A stretch of DNA of 64,000 nucleotides from Streptomyces graminofaciens. GTDB taxonomy: Bacteria; Actinomycetota; Actinomycetes; Streptomycetales; Streptomycetaceae. Position 1 is the stretch's first letter; each line of letters begins with the position of its first letter. Shown here piece after piece: positions 43,551 through 54,883 of this stretch. The DNA is taken from assembly GCF_030294945.1 (NCBI RefSeq), contig NZ_AP018448.1, positions 4,370,001-4,434,000 of the forward strand, written 5' to 3'. The notes below the pieces were generated by a model, which saw only the letters and a program-made list of their open reading frames with translations, made no database searches and was not told the origin of the DNA. Position numbers and translations under genes: made by a program.

Positions 43551-46500
43551 TCACGCGGGAACCCGCACCCCAGCGACCCCCGCCAGGTTCTCGATCATGC
43601 GGCGGGTGCTCGGCCCGACGACCGCCGCCCACTCCTGCGGCGTACCGCTGAGCCAGCCCGCCACCAGCCCCGCGAAACCGGGGACGTGCCGGGCCAGGTC
43701 GACGAGCGCCCAGTCGAAACGGGTGGCTCCTTCGGGCGTACGGACGAGGAGCATCCCGATCCGGTGCACGAGCAGCCGGGTGTCGGAGCCGTCCGTGCCG
43801 TCCGGCGTCCCCGCCCGCGCGGCGATCGCGCGGAGCAGCGCGTCGAGCACGGACGGGTCCCGCTCGCTCGTGATCAGCAGGTCCAGCAGCTCGCGCCGCA
43901 GCACACCGGACACGGCCGTGCCCGCCTCGGCGAACACGGCCGCGAGCGCGGCCCGCACCTGCACTGGACCGCCCTCCAGCAACCCCGTCACCAGCGGAAA
44001 CAGCGCGGCGCGCGCGGCCGGCCCGTGCTCCAGCCGCCGGTCGACGTACGCGGCGACCTGCCCGGCCAGCTCGGGACGCAGCTCCACGACCTCCCGTACG
44101 AGTCCGGTGACGCGCCGGGCCAGGGCCGGGGTCGTGACCTCGGCGAGCGTACGCAGCGCCTCGCCGTCGCCGCGGGGCTCCCGCAGCCGGGTGCGGAAGG
44201 CGTCGAGGACCGGGTCCGCGTGCGTGTCGAGCGCGGTGACCAGCGCGCTCGCGGGCACCTGCGGATCCCCGGCCACGAACCGCTCCAGCGCCTGCGGCAG
44301 ATACCGGGCGCGGGTCCGCGGATCGCGTACGAGGAGGGCGAGCGCGCCGCCGTGGAGGGTGACGTCGGCGGGGCGGGCGAGCAGCGCGAGGGCGGCGTGG
44401 CGGAGCAGGCCGCGGTCGGTCTCGGTCCGCGCGTGGGGGGGCGGCCCGCAGCCCATAGGCGAGCGCCGCCACGCGCCGCGCCGGCCGCTCGTCGTGCGCC
44501 CACCGGTCGACGGCCCGGCACACCGCCGAGGGCTCCTCCTCGGCCAGTACGGCGAGCAGCTCGTCCCCGCGCCGGTGCGCGCTGTCGACGAGCGCCTCGG
44601 CGAGGCCGTCCGGGGCGCACCGCCGATGTGTGTACAGCAGTGCCTGCGCGGCCGTCGCCACGGTGGCGTCGGGCGTCGCGCTCAGCGGACCGTCGTCGTG
44701 GAACCACCGGGTGAGCTGCGGTTGTACGGCGGCCGGGTCGGCGGCGAGGAGACGCGAGACCACGTCGAGGCAGCGGGGCCCGTCGTCGGTGGCCGGGTCG
44801 GCGACGACGAGGCGTCGTAGCAGGTCGAACCGTTCCTCCTCGGGCAGGGGCAGCGACGCCCAGAAGTCCGGCCCGAACTGCCCCGGCACGGTCCGCCCCT
44901 GGCCCCGCCAGGCCCCGATCCGCTCGGTGAGGAAGCGCAGGACCCGGGTGTACGGGCTCGCGTCCGGCACGCGCACCAGCACATCGGCGAGCAGATGGGT
45001 GGCCCACCAGGTCGGATCGTCGGGCGACTCGACGGCCCCCGTCGGCAGCAACGCGTCCACGGCGTCGAGCAACTCCTCCAGCCGGCCCGACAGTTCGGCC
45101 GCGCCTTCCTGCCGCCCGAGCAGCAGCAACGCCTGCACGACGGGCCCGATCCGGTGCCGAGGCACGGGAACCGCCCGCACCCCCTCCCGCCGAGCCATCC
45201 GCCGTGCCCGCGCGTCCCCGCCCTCCCGCACACCACTGCCCGCGCCACGCCCACGCACATCACCGGCTGCCGTACGGTCCCCCGCGTCCCCGGCTGTCCC
45301 GCGCTCCCGCCGCTCACCGGCCGCGCCGCTTTCACCCCGCTCATCGGGCGTGCCGCTTTCACCCCGCTCACCTGCCGCCGCGCGATCCGGCCGCTCACCG
45401 CCCTCTCGCCGCGCACACCGGTCACCGGACGCTCCCCGGCTCTGCCAGGCCGCCGCCCACACCCGCGGATCCAGCCGCACCCCCGCCGAAGCCTCCGGGT
45501 CCCACCCAGCATCCGTCGTCGCTTCCCAGCGCCGCTCAGCTTCCGCCCACACCCGCGGATCGCGCCGGATGCTCGCCGAGGCCCTCGCATCCCGCCCGTC
45601 CGACGCCGACCCCCGCGGATCCAGCCGCACCCCCGCCGAAGCCTCCGGGTCCCACCCAGCATCCGTCGTCGCTTCCCAGCGCCGCTCAGCTTCCGCCCAC
45701 ACCCGCGGATCGCGCCGGATGCTCGCCGAGGCCCTCGCATCCCGCCCGTCCGACGCCGACCCCCGCGGATCCAGCCGCACCCCGGCTGAATCCTCCGGGT
45801 CCCACCCGGCCTCCGCAGCCGTGTCCCGGTCCTGCCCGGCCTCCGCCCCCGCGTCCCGCCCCGTCTCCCCGGCCCCGCCCAGGTCCCGGCGGGCGGCCGC
45901 CGCCGTGCCCCACCCCCGGTGCACCAAGGCGTGCAGAGCCGCGTCCAGGTCCAGATGGGCACCCTGGATCCAGTCGGCCAGCTCCTCGTGGGCGAAGCGG
46001 TACCCGTTGCCCGCCGGAACCAGCAGTCCTTCCGTGAGCACGGCGGAGGCCCAGCCGGTGGTGCCGGCGAGCCTCTGCCCCGGCACCGGCCCCCACGGGA
46101 ACACCGCCTCGAACCCGGCCCGGTCCAACTCCCCCTGCCCGGGCCCGAGGCACCGCCGGGCGGCTTCGTGCACCTGCCCGGCGACCCGCGCCGCGAGCCG
46201 TCGTACGGCCGTACCACGCATCCCGTTCCCCGCGGCGAGCCGTACGGCGACGCGCAGGCACATCAGGTCGAGGTAGGCGGAGAGAACCTCGTCCCTCCCG
46301 GGACAGCCACCGCCCCCGGCGGCCGCAGGCCCGCCGACACCCACGCCCACACCGGCTCCCACGCCGACGCCAGCAGCCCCTGACCGAAAGCCCCCGAACC
46401 CCTCACCCCCGGAGTACCGGTCCCCGTCCCCGCCGGGCGGCCCGGCGAAGGCGCCATCCTCGCCGGGCCGCCCGGTGGTCCCTTCCGGCAGCGCCGCCCG

Positions 46501-48027
46501 TACCTCGGACAGCAGCCGAAGTGTGAGCGGATGCCGGGCGTCGGCGCCGCCGAGCGCGCCTTCCGGAATCCCGTACCGCAGCCGGGCCCGCCGGGCCTCG
46601 GCCTCGGACAGATCCCCCAGCCGTACGCAGGGCGGCAGTTGCCGCCCCTCCCCCTCGAACACCGTCCCGTGCAGCAGCTCCGCCGGGAAGCGGTCCCCGG
46701 CCTGCTCCCAGTACTCGGCGCGGCACGCCACCACGAGCCGGGCCCCGTTCGTCCGCAGCCACTCGGCCGTGCCGGTCGTCCACTCGGTCATCCGGTGGGC
46801 AAGCGTGGGTGGCATCTCCTCCGGGCCGTCGAGGAGGAGGAGCAGCGGCCGACCCTCCGCGAGCGCGATCCGCGCGAGCCGCTCGGGCCGGATGTCACCC
46901 AGCTCTCCGCCGTAGCCCCCGGGAAGCGACGGCCCCTCCTCCGAGACCGCCTCGGCAGCCGCCTGGGCCCCCGGAACGTCGGACGCCGCCAGGATCCGCC
47001 CCGCCCGCTCCAACGCCCGCCGCGCCGCGTCCGCCACGGACTCGTCGCCGTCCAGCAGGTCCGCGCCGCGCAGCCACAGCGTGGGGGCGGGCTCGGGCCC
47101 CCGGGCGCGCCGGGCGGCGAGGGCCGCCAGCTCCGTCGTACGCCCGCTGCCGGGCGGCCCGACAAGGCCGAGGACGACGGCCGGACCCTCGCCGAAGGCC
47201 GCGAACTCCCTGACGACACCGGCCCGTTCGACGGGATCGGCAGCACAGGAAACACCGGGCCCCGAGCCCGTGCCGGCCCCCGGTCCCGCGTCCACCGGCC
47301 CGAGCGGTCCGCCCGGCCCGTCCGACCCCACCGAGGTGGCCGTGAGCTCCAGCACCCCCGCCAGGTTCAGATCCACCCCGTACGCCGGCACGGTCGCCGC
47401 GTTGCGCGCGAGCAGCTCCGCGAGCGGCCCCGCGGCCTCCCGCCCCCGCAGGGGTACGGCGAACCCGGCCGTGCGATGCCGGGCCTCCAGCGCCGTGCCC
47501 AGCACGCCCACCACGGTCCCGGTGACCGTGTCGAGCACGGGCCCCCCGGCCGCTCCCCCGCCCAGTCGCAGCGCATCGCTCCCGGCCGTGCCGATCGCCA
47601 ACTCCAGGACGCCGCCCAGCAGATGGAAGCCGTCGGTCGCGGTGTACGTCACCTCCGCCGTGCCCAGCACCCGCGCCTCGCGCCAGCCGCCGGCCGGGAT
47701 GCGGACGTACGTCCCGGTCTCCACGTACTCCCGCACGGTGAAGGGCAGCGGGTCCACGCACAGCCCCTCGGTGCGGATGAGCGCCAGGTCGAGGGCGGGC
47801 AGCGGGGTCACCGCGTCGGAGGAGACCACGCAGGTGCGGTCCCCCGCGCTGTGCAGCACGATCCGCGCGAGCCCGTCCACCGCCTCGTGGCTGGTGACGA
47901 CCGTGCCGTGGTGGTCGGCCATGAATCCCGTGCCGCGCGGGCGGCCCGCCGGATCGCCGACCCGCACCAGGACCTCGTCCCGCGCCACCCGGCCGTCGTC
48001 CGCTGCCCGACGGCCACGAACTGCCAT
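43551..48027 (-). pseudogene. Giant trypsin-like / P-loop NTPase fusion protein; frameshifted as read, with degenerate catalytic sites
   Basis: From ATG 48027 (ribosome binding site GGGGAGG) the frame holds for about 1195 codons. It then slips at a run of seven G/C at 44435-44441; with six the protein reads on (GLRAAPHARTETDRG) to the stop at 43551, about 1491 residues. Residues 1-200: trypsin-like fold with His47 (VVTSHEAV) and Asp80 (LDLALIR), but the Ser motif is GAAGGPV, with Ala160 where GNSGGP has Ser. Residues 280-560: NTPase with GPPGSGRT (Arg296 for the Walker A Lys) and RPLLLLLDGPEE (Walker B Asp400). Residues about 755-854 are two identical 50-residue repeats. The C-terminal third is Ala/Leu/Arg-rich helical repeats like HEAT/ARM. 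Similar protease-STAND fusions occur in actinobacteria; the role is unknown, possibly sensing. Confidence 0.8.
45465..45764 (-). repeat. Two exact 150-bp tandem repeats inside the giant protease/NTPase gene
   Basis: 45465-45614 and 45615-45764 look identical base for base, with a partial third copy decaying after 45765. Each unit is 50 codons (contains SIRRDPRVWAEAERRWEATT and GSASDGRDARAS), so copy number can change without shifting the frame. Identity at wobble positions means a recent duplication. Confidence 0.9.
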
Positions 48028-48203
48028 TACCGACCTCCCCGTCGTACCTCTGTTCCGACGGTAGGCACACGAAGATCAGCAGAACAGATCGCCCGGCAAA
48101 CGCGCCCCCTTCCGCTCCCTCGGTTCACTCCGAGCGCCTGCACGAAGGGGTGAATAGGGCAGGGCGGATGGATACACCCTTGGGTGGGGGAACCGAGGGG
48201 GGA

Positions 48204-48249
48204 CCGTGGAGCGGCGGGAACAGCAAGCCCCGTGACCGCCGCTCCACGG
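48204..48249 (-). terminator. Terminator after truB
   Basis: CCGTGGAGCGGCGG pairs perfectly with CCGCCGCTCCACGG (14 bp) across an 18-nt loop, starting 28 bp after the truB stop. The remaining gap to 48027 holds no gene and probably carries the promoter of the giant protease/NTPase gene. Confidence 0.75.
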
Positions 48250-48276
48250 CGAAAGCCCTACGCGGGAGGGCCCGTG

Positions 48277-49191
48277 TCAGCCGAAGACGGCCAGGCTCTT
48301 GGCCTTGCCCTTCAGGCTCTCCACGAGCCCCAGCAGCCGCCCGGCCGGATCGAAGACGGCCACGGCACCGGCGTCCGCGTACTCCTCGGGCATGTCCAGC
48401 CGCACGCCGTTCAGCAGCAGCCGGGCCCGCCTGGCGTCCACGTCCCAGCGGGGGAACGCGGCTGCGGCGGCCTCCGCGATCGGCATCACGGTCAGCTCCT
48501 CCTGGAGCTGGTCCAGCGTCCTGGCCGAGTCCAGCTTGTACGGCCCGACGCGGGTGCGGCGCAGCGCGGTCAGATGCCCGCCGACCCCGAGGTCCGCGCC
48601 CAGGTCACGGGCGAGCGCCCGGATGTACGTCCCGGATGAGCACACCACCGACACCACCAGGTCGAGCACGGGGGTGCCGTCCTCGGCGACGGCGTCCCGG
48701 ACGTCGTACACCGCGAAGGAGGAGACGGTGACGGGCCTGGCGGGGATCTCGAAGTCCTCGCCGTCCCGGGCCCGCTTGTAGGACCGCACGCCGTCGATCT
48801 TGATGGCGCTGACCTTGGACGGCACCTGCATGATGTCGCCGCTCAGCTTGGCGATCCCGGCGTCGACGGCGTCGCGGGTGACCTTCGACGCGTCGCTCGA
48901 CGCCGTGATCTCGCCCTCGGCGTCATCGGTGAGCGTCGTCTGCCCGAGCCTGATGGTCCCCAGGTACTCCTTCTCGGTGAGGGCGAGGTGACCGAGCATC
49001 TTGGTCGCCTTCTCCACCCCGAGGACGAGCACACCGGTGGCCATGGGGTCGAGCGTCCCCGCGTGCCCGACCCTGCGCGTCCGCGCGATGCCGCGCATCT
49101 TGGCGACGACGTCGTGCGAAGTGAAGCCCGACGGCTTGTCGACGATGACAAGTCCGTCGGGCGTGGTGTTCTTCTGGCGCTGCTCGGTCAT
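48277..49191 (-). CDS. truB: tRNA pseudouridine(55) synthase
   Basis: Makes pseudouridine 55 in the T-arm of tRNAs. 304 residues with the catalytic Asp in [31 protein letters not shown], the [20 protein letters not shown] region, and the C-terminal TruB domain. ATG overlaps the rbfA stop by 4 nt. It is the last gene of the nusA-infB-rbfA-truB translation block. Confidence 0.96.
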   Translation of the reverse strand: MTEQRQKNTTPDGLVIVDKPSGFTSHDVVAKMRGIARTRRVGHAGTLDPMATGVLVLGVEKATKMLGHLALTEKEYLGTIRLGQTTLTDDAEGEITASSDASKVTRDAVDAGIAKLSGDIMQVPSKVSAIKIDGVRSYKRARDGEDFEIPARPVTVSSFAVYDVRDAVAEDGTPVLDLVVSVVCSSGTYIRALARDLGADLGVGGHLTALRRTRVGPYKLDSARTLDQLQEELTVMPIAEAAAAAFPRWDVDARRARLLLNGVRLDMPEEYADAGAVAVFDPAGRLLGLVESLKGKAKSLAVFG

Positions 49192-49634
49192 TCGGCGGCG
49201 TCGTCCTCGTCGTCGCCCGGCTTCTTGTACGGGTCGGCGTCACCGGCGTACTTCGCGCCGGAGGCGCTCTCGCGCACCTGGGCGTCCGAGGCCCGCGCCT
49301 TGTCGAGGAGGTCGTCGATGGTCTTGGCGGTGTCCGGGAGGGCGTCGGCCACAAAGGTGAGGGTCGGCGTGAACTTCACACCCGCGGCACGGCCGACCTC
49401 GGAACGGAGGATGCCCTTGGCGCTCTCCAGTCCCGCGGCGGCGGCCGCCCGCTCCTCGTCGTCCCCGTACACCGTGTAGAAGACGGTCGCCTCCCGCAGG
49501 TCCCCGGTCACCCGGGTGTCCGTGATGGTGACGTGTGAGCCGAGCCGCGGGTCCTTGATCCCGCGCAGCAGCTTCTGGGCCACCACCTCTCGGATGAGGT
49601 CCGCCAGCCTTTTAGCCCGCGCGTTGTCGGCCAC
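49188..49634 (-). CDS. rbfA: Ribosome-binding factor A
   Basis: A 148-residue 30S maturation factor with a KH-like fold: [40 protein letters not shown], and a C-terminal acidic tail ([12 protein letters not shown]). It is coupled to truB by a 4-nt overlap. Confidence 0.95.
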   Translation of the reverse strand: MADNARAKRLADLIREVVAQKLLRGIKDPRLGSHVTITDTRVTGDLREATVFYTVYGDDEERAAAAAGLESAKGILRSEVGRAAGVKFTPTLTFVADALPDTAKTIDDLLDKARASDAQVRESASGAKYAGDADPYKKPGDDEDDAAE

Positions 49635-49695
49635 TGGTCCGTCTCCTAGCTCGTTCTGCGTTACCGCTGTTTCTTGAATGGTGCATGGCGACCGG

Positions 49696-49989
49696 TCAGT
49701 CGTCCTCGCCGTGGAGGCGCCGTCTCACCGACAGCAGTTCCACCTCCGGCCGACCGGCGACCAGCCGCTCGCACCGGTCCAGCACCTCGGTCAGATGCCC
49801 CGTGTCACCTGACACCACCGCCAGCCCGATCGTGGCCCGGCGGTGCAGATCCATCTGGTCGACCTCCGCCGCACTCACCGCGAACTTGCGCTGGAGCTCG
49901 GCCACGATCGGCCGGACGACGGAGCGCTTCTCCTTCAGCGACCGTACGTCGCCGAGCAGGAGATCGAAGGACAGAGTCCCCACGTACAT
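49696..49989 (-). CDS. DUF503 (YlxP-like) protein
   Basis: 97 residues from ATG 49989 (MYVGTLSFDLLLGDVRSLKE, then KRSVVRPIVAEL). This is the normal family start; a GTG at 50004 would add five residues. DUF503 proteins are small ferredoxin-like folds encoded between infB and rbfA in many Gram-positives. Evidence elsewhere links YlxP to ribosome assembly; the exact role is unsettled. It lies 61 bp before rbfA. Confidence 0.9.
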   Translation of the reverse strand: MYVGTLSFDLLLGDVRSLKEKRSVVRPIVAELQRKFAVSAAEVDQMDLHRRATIGLAVVSGDTGHLTEVLDRCERLVAGRPEVELLSVRRRLHGEDD

Positions 49990-50097
49990 GTGTATCCGGT
50001 TCACCCGCCGGTACGGGATCGATGGCCCACCCGTGTCCGGGCGGGAACATCAGAACCGTACATCGACCGGGCGGTGCGACTCGACGGGATATCGGCG

Positions 50098-50152
50098 CCC
50101 CTGATGGGACGCGGGGAACTGTGCGAAGGGGGTCTGGGGGCGCGGCCCCCAG
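50098..50152. repeat. Streptomyces-type intergenic repeat
   Basis: The segment containing GACGCGGGGAACTGTGCG, read in reverse, is a variant of the common 'GCGCAGTTCCCCGCGCCCC' streptomycete repeat. It is followed by a hairpin CTGGGGGC-GCG-GCCCCCAG (50134-50152). It lies between infB and the DUF503 gene. Confidence 0.6.
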
Positions 50153-50163
50153 GAACGGCCACA

Positions 50164-50196
50164 CCGGCCGGCGGTGAACAGGTCACCCCCGGCCGG
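50164..50196 (-). terminator. Terminator after infB
   Basis: A 14-bp stem with one mismatch (CCGGCCGGCGGTGA / TCACCCCCGGCCGG) and a 5-nt loop, 15 bp beyond the infB stop. It separates the rimP-nusA-ylxR-infB unit from the DUF503-rbfA-truB unit. Confidence 0.75.
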
Positions 50197-50211
50197 CATG
50201 AACCATCAGGC

Positions 50212-53200
50212 TTACGCCCGCGGCTTCTCCCGCATCTCGTACGTCGCGATGACGTCGTCCACCTTGATGTCGTTGAAGTTGCCGAGGTTGATACCGCCCT
50301 CGAACCCTTCGCGGATCTCGGTGACGTCGTCCTTGAAGCGACGCAGACCGGAGATGGTGAGGTTCTCCGCGATGACCTTGCCGTCGCGGACGAGGCGCGC
50401 CTTGGTGTTGCGCTTGACCTCGCCCGAGCGGACCAGGACACCGGCGATGTTGCCCAGCTTGGACGACTTGAAGACCTCGCGGATCTCCGCCGTGCCGAGC
50501 TCGACCTCCTCGTACTCCGGCTTGAGCATGCCCTTGAGGGCCGACTCGATCTCCTCGATGGCCTGGTAGATCACCGAGTAGTACCGGACGTCGACGCCCT
50601 CGCGCTCCGCCATCTGCGCCGCGCGGCCCGCAGCGCGGACGTTGAAGCCGATGACGATCGCGTCGGAGCCGGTCGCCAGGTCGATGTCCGACTCGGTGAC
50701 CGCACCCACGCCGCGGTGCAGGACGCGGATGTCGACCTCTTCGCCGACGTCGAGCTGGAGCAGCGAGGACTCGAGGGCCTCCACCGAACCGGACGCGTCG
50801 CCCTTGATGATGAGGTTGAGTTCCTGCACCAGGCCGGCCTTGAGGGCCTCGTCCAGGTTCTCCAGGGAGAACCGGACACCCCGGCGGGCGAAGTTGGCGT
50901 TCCGCTCACGAGCGGCACGCTTCTCGGCGATCTGACGGGCCGTACGGTCCTCGTCGACCACCAGGAAGTTGTCGCCGGCGCCCGGGACATTGGTGAGACC
51001 GAGGACGAGGACCGGGGTCGAGGGACCCGCCTCTTCCACGTTCGCGCCCTTGTCGTCGAGCATCGCGCGGACTCGGCCGTACGCGTCGCCGACCACCATG
51101 GTGTCGCCGACCCGCAGGGTGCCTCGCTGGACCAGGACGGTCGCGACGGCACCGCGGCCGCGGTCGAGGTGGGACTCGATCGCGATGCCCTGCGCGTCCT
51201 GCTCCGGGTTGGCCCGCAGGTCGAGCGAGGCGTCCGCGGTCAGGACCACGGCCTCCAGCAGCTGCTCGATGTTGAGCCCCTGCTTGGCGGAGATGTCGAC
51301 GAACATCGTGTCGCCGCCGTACTCCTCGGCCACCAGACCGAACTCGGTGAGCTGACCGCGCACCTTGGTCGGGTCGGCGCCCTCGACGTCGATCTTGTTG
51401 ACCGCGACCACGATCGGCACACCGGCCGCCTTGGCGTGGTTCAACGCCTCGATCGTCTGGGGCATCACACCGTCGTTGGCCGCCACCACGAGGATCGCGA
51501 TGTCGGTCGACTTCGCACCACGGGCACGCATGGCGGTGAACGCCTCGTGACCCGGGGTGTCGATGAAGGTGATCTTGCGCTGTTCGTCGTTGACCTGGGT
51601 GGTGACCTGGTACGCACCGATGTGCTGCGTGATTCCGCCGGCCTCGCCCGCGACGACGTTCGTCTTGCGGATGGTGTCCAGCAGTCGGGTCTTACCGTGG
51701 TCGACGTGACCCATGACGGTCACGACCGGCGGACGCGCGACGAGGAACTCCTCGCCACCCTCGTCCTCGCCGAACTCGATGTCGAAGGACTCGAGCAGCT
51801 CGCGGTCCTCCTCCTCCGGGCTGACGATCTCGATGACGTAGTTCATCTCGCCGGCGAGCAGCTGGAGGGTCTCGTCGGAGACGGACTGCGTGGCAGTGAC
51901 CATCTCGCCGAGGTTCATCATCACGGCGACGAGCGACGCCGGGTTGGCGTTGATCTTCTCCGCGAAGTCGGTGAGGGACGCACCGCGCGACAGGCGGACG
52001 GACTGTCCGTTGCCGCGAGGCAGCATCACGCCGCCGACCGACGGGGCCTGCATGGCCTCGTACTCCTGGCGCCTCTGCCGCTTCGACTTGCGACCACGAC
52101 GCGCGGGACCGCCGGGACGACCGAAGGCGCCCTGCGTGCCACCACGGGCACCCGGACCACCGGGACGACCGCCGAAGCCGGGACGGCCACCGCCGCCGCC
52201 ACCGGGACCACCGGGACGACCGGCGAAACCGCCACCAGCGCCACCGGGAGCACCCGGACGACCGGCGAAACCGCCACCGCCGCCACCGGGACGACCGGCG
52301 AAGCCGCCGCCACCGGGACGACCGCCGCCGCCACCACCGGGACCACCGGGACGACCGCCGCCACCAGGGCCGCGGCCACCGGGGCCACCGCCGCCGGGAC
52401 GCGGGCCGGCCGCCGGACGCTGCGGCATCATGCCCGGGTTCGGACGGTTGCCGCCAGGGCCACCGCCGGGACGCGGCGCCTGCGGACGAGGCATGCCACC
52501 CGGAGTCGGACGGGCACCGCCCGGACCACCCTGGGGACGCGGAGCGCCACCGGGGCCGCCCTGCGGACGGGGAGCCTGACCGGGGGCCTGCGGACGCGGA
52601 CCGCCGCCCTGAGCGCCGCCGGGGCCACCGTGGCCACCGGCAGGTCGGGGCGCGCCGCCGGGACGGGGACCGCCCTGGGGACGGCCCATGCCGGTGGAGC
52701 CACCGGAGGTGAAGGGGTTGTTGCCCGGACGCGGACCGGACGGACGGGCACCGCCCGGCTTGGGCGCGCCGGGACCACCCGGACGCTGACCACCGGGACG
52801 CGGCGCCTGGCCACGATCCTGACCGCGGTCCTGGCCGGGACCGCCCGGACGCTGACCGCCAGGACGGGGCGCGCCGGCGCCCGGACGGGCGCCCGGACGC
52901 GGACCGGCCGGGGCGGACGAGGCCGCCGGGGCCGACGGGGGCGCCTGGAACTCGGGCACGCTCGGCGCCGGGGACACCGGAGCGGGCTTCGGCGTCGGCG
53001 GCTTGGGACCGGGCGTCGGGCGCGGACCCGGGGCCGGGGCGGCGGGACGCTCAGCCGCGGGCGCGGCGGGCGCCACCGGCGGCTTGGGCGCGACCGGACC
53101 CGGACGTGGGGCGGCCGGACGGGCGGCCTGCGCGGGAGAGGGGGCCGCCGGACGTGCCGGTGCGGCCTTGCGCGGGGCGGGCTTGCCGCCGCCGCTGCCC

Positions 53201-53355
53201 TGCTGGAGGGCGTCAGTCAGCTTGCGTACAACGGGCGCCTCGATCGTCGAGGACGCCGAACGGACGAATTCACCGAGCTCTTGGAGCTTGGCCATGACGA
53301 CCTTGCTCTCGACCCCGAACTCCTTGGCGAGTTCGTATACCCGGACCTTAGCCAC
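50212..53355 (-). CDS. infB: Translation initiation factor IF-2
   Basis: A 1047-residue GTPase that places initiator tRNA on the ribosome. N-terminal IF2N helix ([20 protein letters not shown]), then about 350 residues of Gly/Pro/Arg-rich low-complexity sequence with [14 protein letters not shown] repeats, a long extension typical of Streptomyces. A second IF2N region follows. The G domain has GHVDHGKT (about residue 547), DTPGHEAF and NKID; domains II-IV end at the C-terminus. ATG start. Confidence 0.97.
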   Translation of the reverse strand: MAKVRVYELAKEFGVESKVVMAKLQELGEFVRSASSTIEAPVVRKLTDALQQGSGGGKPAPRKAAPARPAAPSPAQAARPAAPRPGPVAPKPPVAPAAPAAERPAAPAPGPRPTPGPKPPTPKPAPVSPAPSVPEFQAPPSAPAASSAPAGPRPGARPGAGAPRPGGQRPGGPGQDRGQDRGQAPRPGGQRPGGPGAPKPGGARPSGPRPGNNPFTSGGSTGMGRPQGGPRPGGAPRPAGGHGGPGGAQGGGPRPQAPGQAPRPQGGPGGAPRPQGGPGGARPTPGGMPRPQAPRPGGGPGGNRPNPGMMPQRPAAGPRPGGGGPGGRGPGGGGRPGGPGGGGGGRPGGGGFAGRPGGGGGGFAGRPGAPGGAGGGFAGRPGGPGGGGGGRPGFGGRPGGPGARGGTQGAFGRPGGPARRGRKSKRQRRQEYEAMQAPSVGGVMLPRGNGQSVRLSRGASLTDFAEKINANPASLVAVMMNLGEMVTATQSVSDETLQLLAGEMNYVIEIVSPEEEDRELLESFDIEFGEDEGGEEFLVARPPVVTVMGHVDHGKTRLLDTIRKTNVVAGEAGGITQHIGAYQVTTQVNDEQRKITFIDTPGHEAFTAMRARGAKSTDIAILVVAANDGVMPQTIEALNHAKAAGVPIVVAVNKIDVEGADPTKVRGQLTEFGLVAEEYGGDTMFVDISAKQGLNIEQLLEAVVLTADASLDLRANPEQDAQGIAIESHLDRGRGAVATVLVQRGTLRVGDTMVVGDAYGRVRAMLDDKGANVEEAGPSTPVLVLGLTNVPGAGDNFLVVDEDRTARQIAEKRAARERNANFARRGVRFSLENLDEALKAGLVQELNLIIKGDASGSVEALESSLLQLDVGEEVDIRVLHRGVGAVTESDIDLATGSDAIVIGFNVRAAGRAAQMAEREGVDVRYYSVIYQAIEEIESALKGMLKPEYEEVELGTAEIREVFKSSKLGNIAGVLVRSGEVKRNTKARLVRDGKVIAENLTISGLRRFKDDVTEIREGFEGGINLGNFNDIKVDDVIATYEMREKPRA

Positions 53356-53501
53356 TTCGCTCCTTTTAGGTCCGGTTGCGTCCGGACCGTCGCTACTTCA
53401 TGGGCGTACTCATCGCGTGCTCATCGAGTGCTCATCGCAATCTCGACCTACTTCCAACTCGCGGGGTACCAGGGCCGCACGGGGGTTCCGTGCGACGCGT
53501 C

Positions 53502-53780
53502 TTACTGTGTTGCCTGCTCGACGTGGAGGCGCAACGCCGCCGTGTCGAGCGGACCCGGGGCACGCAGTGCCCGTGGGAACGCCCGGCGGCGAACCGCCAG
53601 ATCGAAACAGACCAGGGCGGGGTGTACGTAAGCACCCCGGCCGGGCAGCGTACCGCGATGATCGGGGACGCATTCCTCCTCGATCGCCACGACGCGCAGC
53701 AGCTCGGTCTTGGCCGCTCGCTGCCTGCACCCCACACAGGTGCGCTCAGGGCATGCACGGGCTCGCGTCCGGCCAGACAC
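53502..53780 (-). CDS. ylxR: YlxR (DUF448) nucleic-acid-binding protein
   Basis: 92 residues with the family motifs ERTCVGCRQRAAKTELLRVV and LPGRGAYVHPALVCFDLAV. YlxR proteins bind RNA or act on the RNase P RNA in some Firmicutes and are encoded between nusA and infB, as here. The ATG at 53780 gives the longer form; an internal start cannot be excluded. Confidence 0.92.
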   Translation of the reverse strand: MSGRTRARACPERTCVGCRQRAAKTELLRVVAIEEECVPDHRGTLPGRGAYVHPALVCFDLAVRRRAFPRALRAPGPLDTAALRLHVEQATQ

Positions 53781-53870
53781 TCTTAAGTCTACCTCCCCGT
53801 TCCGACCTCACCCCTTTGAGGCAGGACTCGAACGGTTGTTGTCGTGATCTGAGCCACCTGCGGCTTGGAT

Positions 53871-54881
53871 CTATTCCCCGGTCCGCCGGGCGGTGTCCTC
53901 GGACGGCTGCTCGATGTCCGGACGGATGTCGATCCGCCAGCCGGTGAGCCGGGCGGCGAGGCGGGCGTTCTGGCCCTCCTTGCCGATCGCCAGCGACAGC
54001 TGGTAATCGGGCACCGTCACCCGCGCGGAGCGGGCCGCGAGGTCCACGACCTCGACCTTGGAGACCCGGGCCGGGGACAGCGCGTTGGCCACCATCTCCG
54101 CCGGGTCGTCCGACCAGTCGACGATGTCGATCTTCTCGCCGTTCAGCTCGGCCATGACATTGCGCACACGGCCGCCCATCGGGCCGATGCAGGCGCCCTT
54201 GGCGTTCAGACCCGAACGGGTGGACCGGACCGCGATCTTCGTACGGTGGCCGGCCTCACGGGCGATGGCGGAGATCTCGACGGACCCGTCGGCGATCTCC
54301 GGCACCTCGAGGGCGAAGAGCTTCTTCACCAGATTGGGGTGCGTGCGCGAGAGGGTCACGGACGGGCCGCGCACACCCTTCGCCACCCGAACGACGTACG
54401 ACCGGAGGCGCAGGCCGTGCTGGTACGACTCGCCGGGGACCTGCTCCTGCACGGGCAGGATGGCCTCCAGCTTGCCGATGTCGACGAGCACGTTCTTCGG
54501 GTCGCGGCCCTGCTGGACGACACCGGTGACGATGTCGCCCTCGCGGCCGGCGTACTCGCCGAGCGTGGCGTCGTCCTCCGCGTCCCGCAGGCGCTGCAGG
54601 ATGACCTGCTTGGCGGTGGTGGCGGCGATCCGGCCGAAGTCCGACGGGGTGTCGTCGAACTCGCGCGGCTCCTGCCCCTCCTCCAGGTCCTCGGGGTCCT
54701 CCTTCGCCCACACGGTCACATGGCCTGTCTCCCGGTTGAGCTCCACGCGCGCGTGGCGGCGGCTTCCCTCGGTGCGGTGGTAGGCGATGAGGAGGGCCGC
54801 CTCGATCGCCTCGACGAGCAGGGAGAAGGAGATCTCCTTCTCCCGCACCAAGCCCCTGAGGGCACTCATGTCGATGTCCAC
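53871..54881 (-). CDS. nusA: Transcription termination/antitermination factor NusA
   Basis: 336 residues. N-terminal RNA-polymerase-binding domain ([20 protein letters not shown]), S1 domain ([20 protein letters not shown]), and two KH domains ([40 protein letters not shown], then TGWRIDI). It lacks the acidic repeats of proteobacterial NusA, as usual in actinobacteria. GTG start; rimP ends 3 bp upstream, so the pair is co-translated. Confidence 0.97.
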   Translation of the reverse strand: MDIDMSALRGLVREKEISFSLLVEAIEAALLIAYHRTEGSRRHARVELNRETGHVTVWAKEDPEDLEEGQEPREFDDTPSDFGRIAATTAKQVILQRLRDAEDDATLGEYAGREGDIVTGVVQQGRDPKNVLVDIGKLEAILPVQEQVPGESYQHGLRLRSYVVRVAKGVRGPSVTLSRTHPNLVKKLFALEVPEIADGSVEISAIAREAGHRTKIAVRSTRSGLNAKGACIGPMGGRVRNVMAELNGEKIDIVDWSDDPAEMVANALSPARVSKVEVVDLAARSARVTVPDYQLSLAIGKEGQNARLAARLTGWRIDIRPDIEQPSEDTARRTGE

Positions 54882-54883
54882 GG

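Noticed and set aside
45465..45780. CRISPR-like array
   Set aside because: The repeat units are 150 bp, directly adjacent and coding, with no spacers.
49843..53631. A 1262-residue open frame antisense to infB
   Set aside because: Thr/Gly/Arg-rich shadow of the IF-2 low-complexity region; infB is certain.
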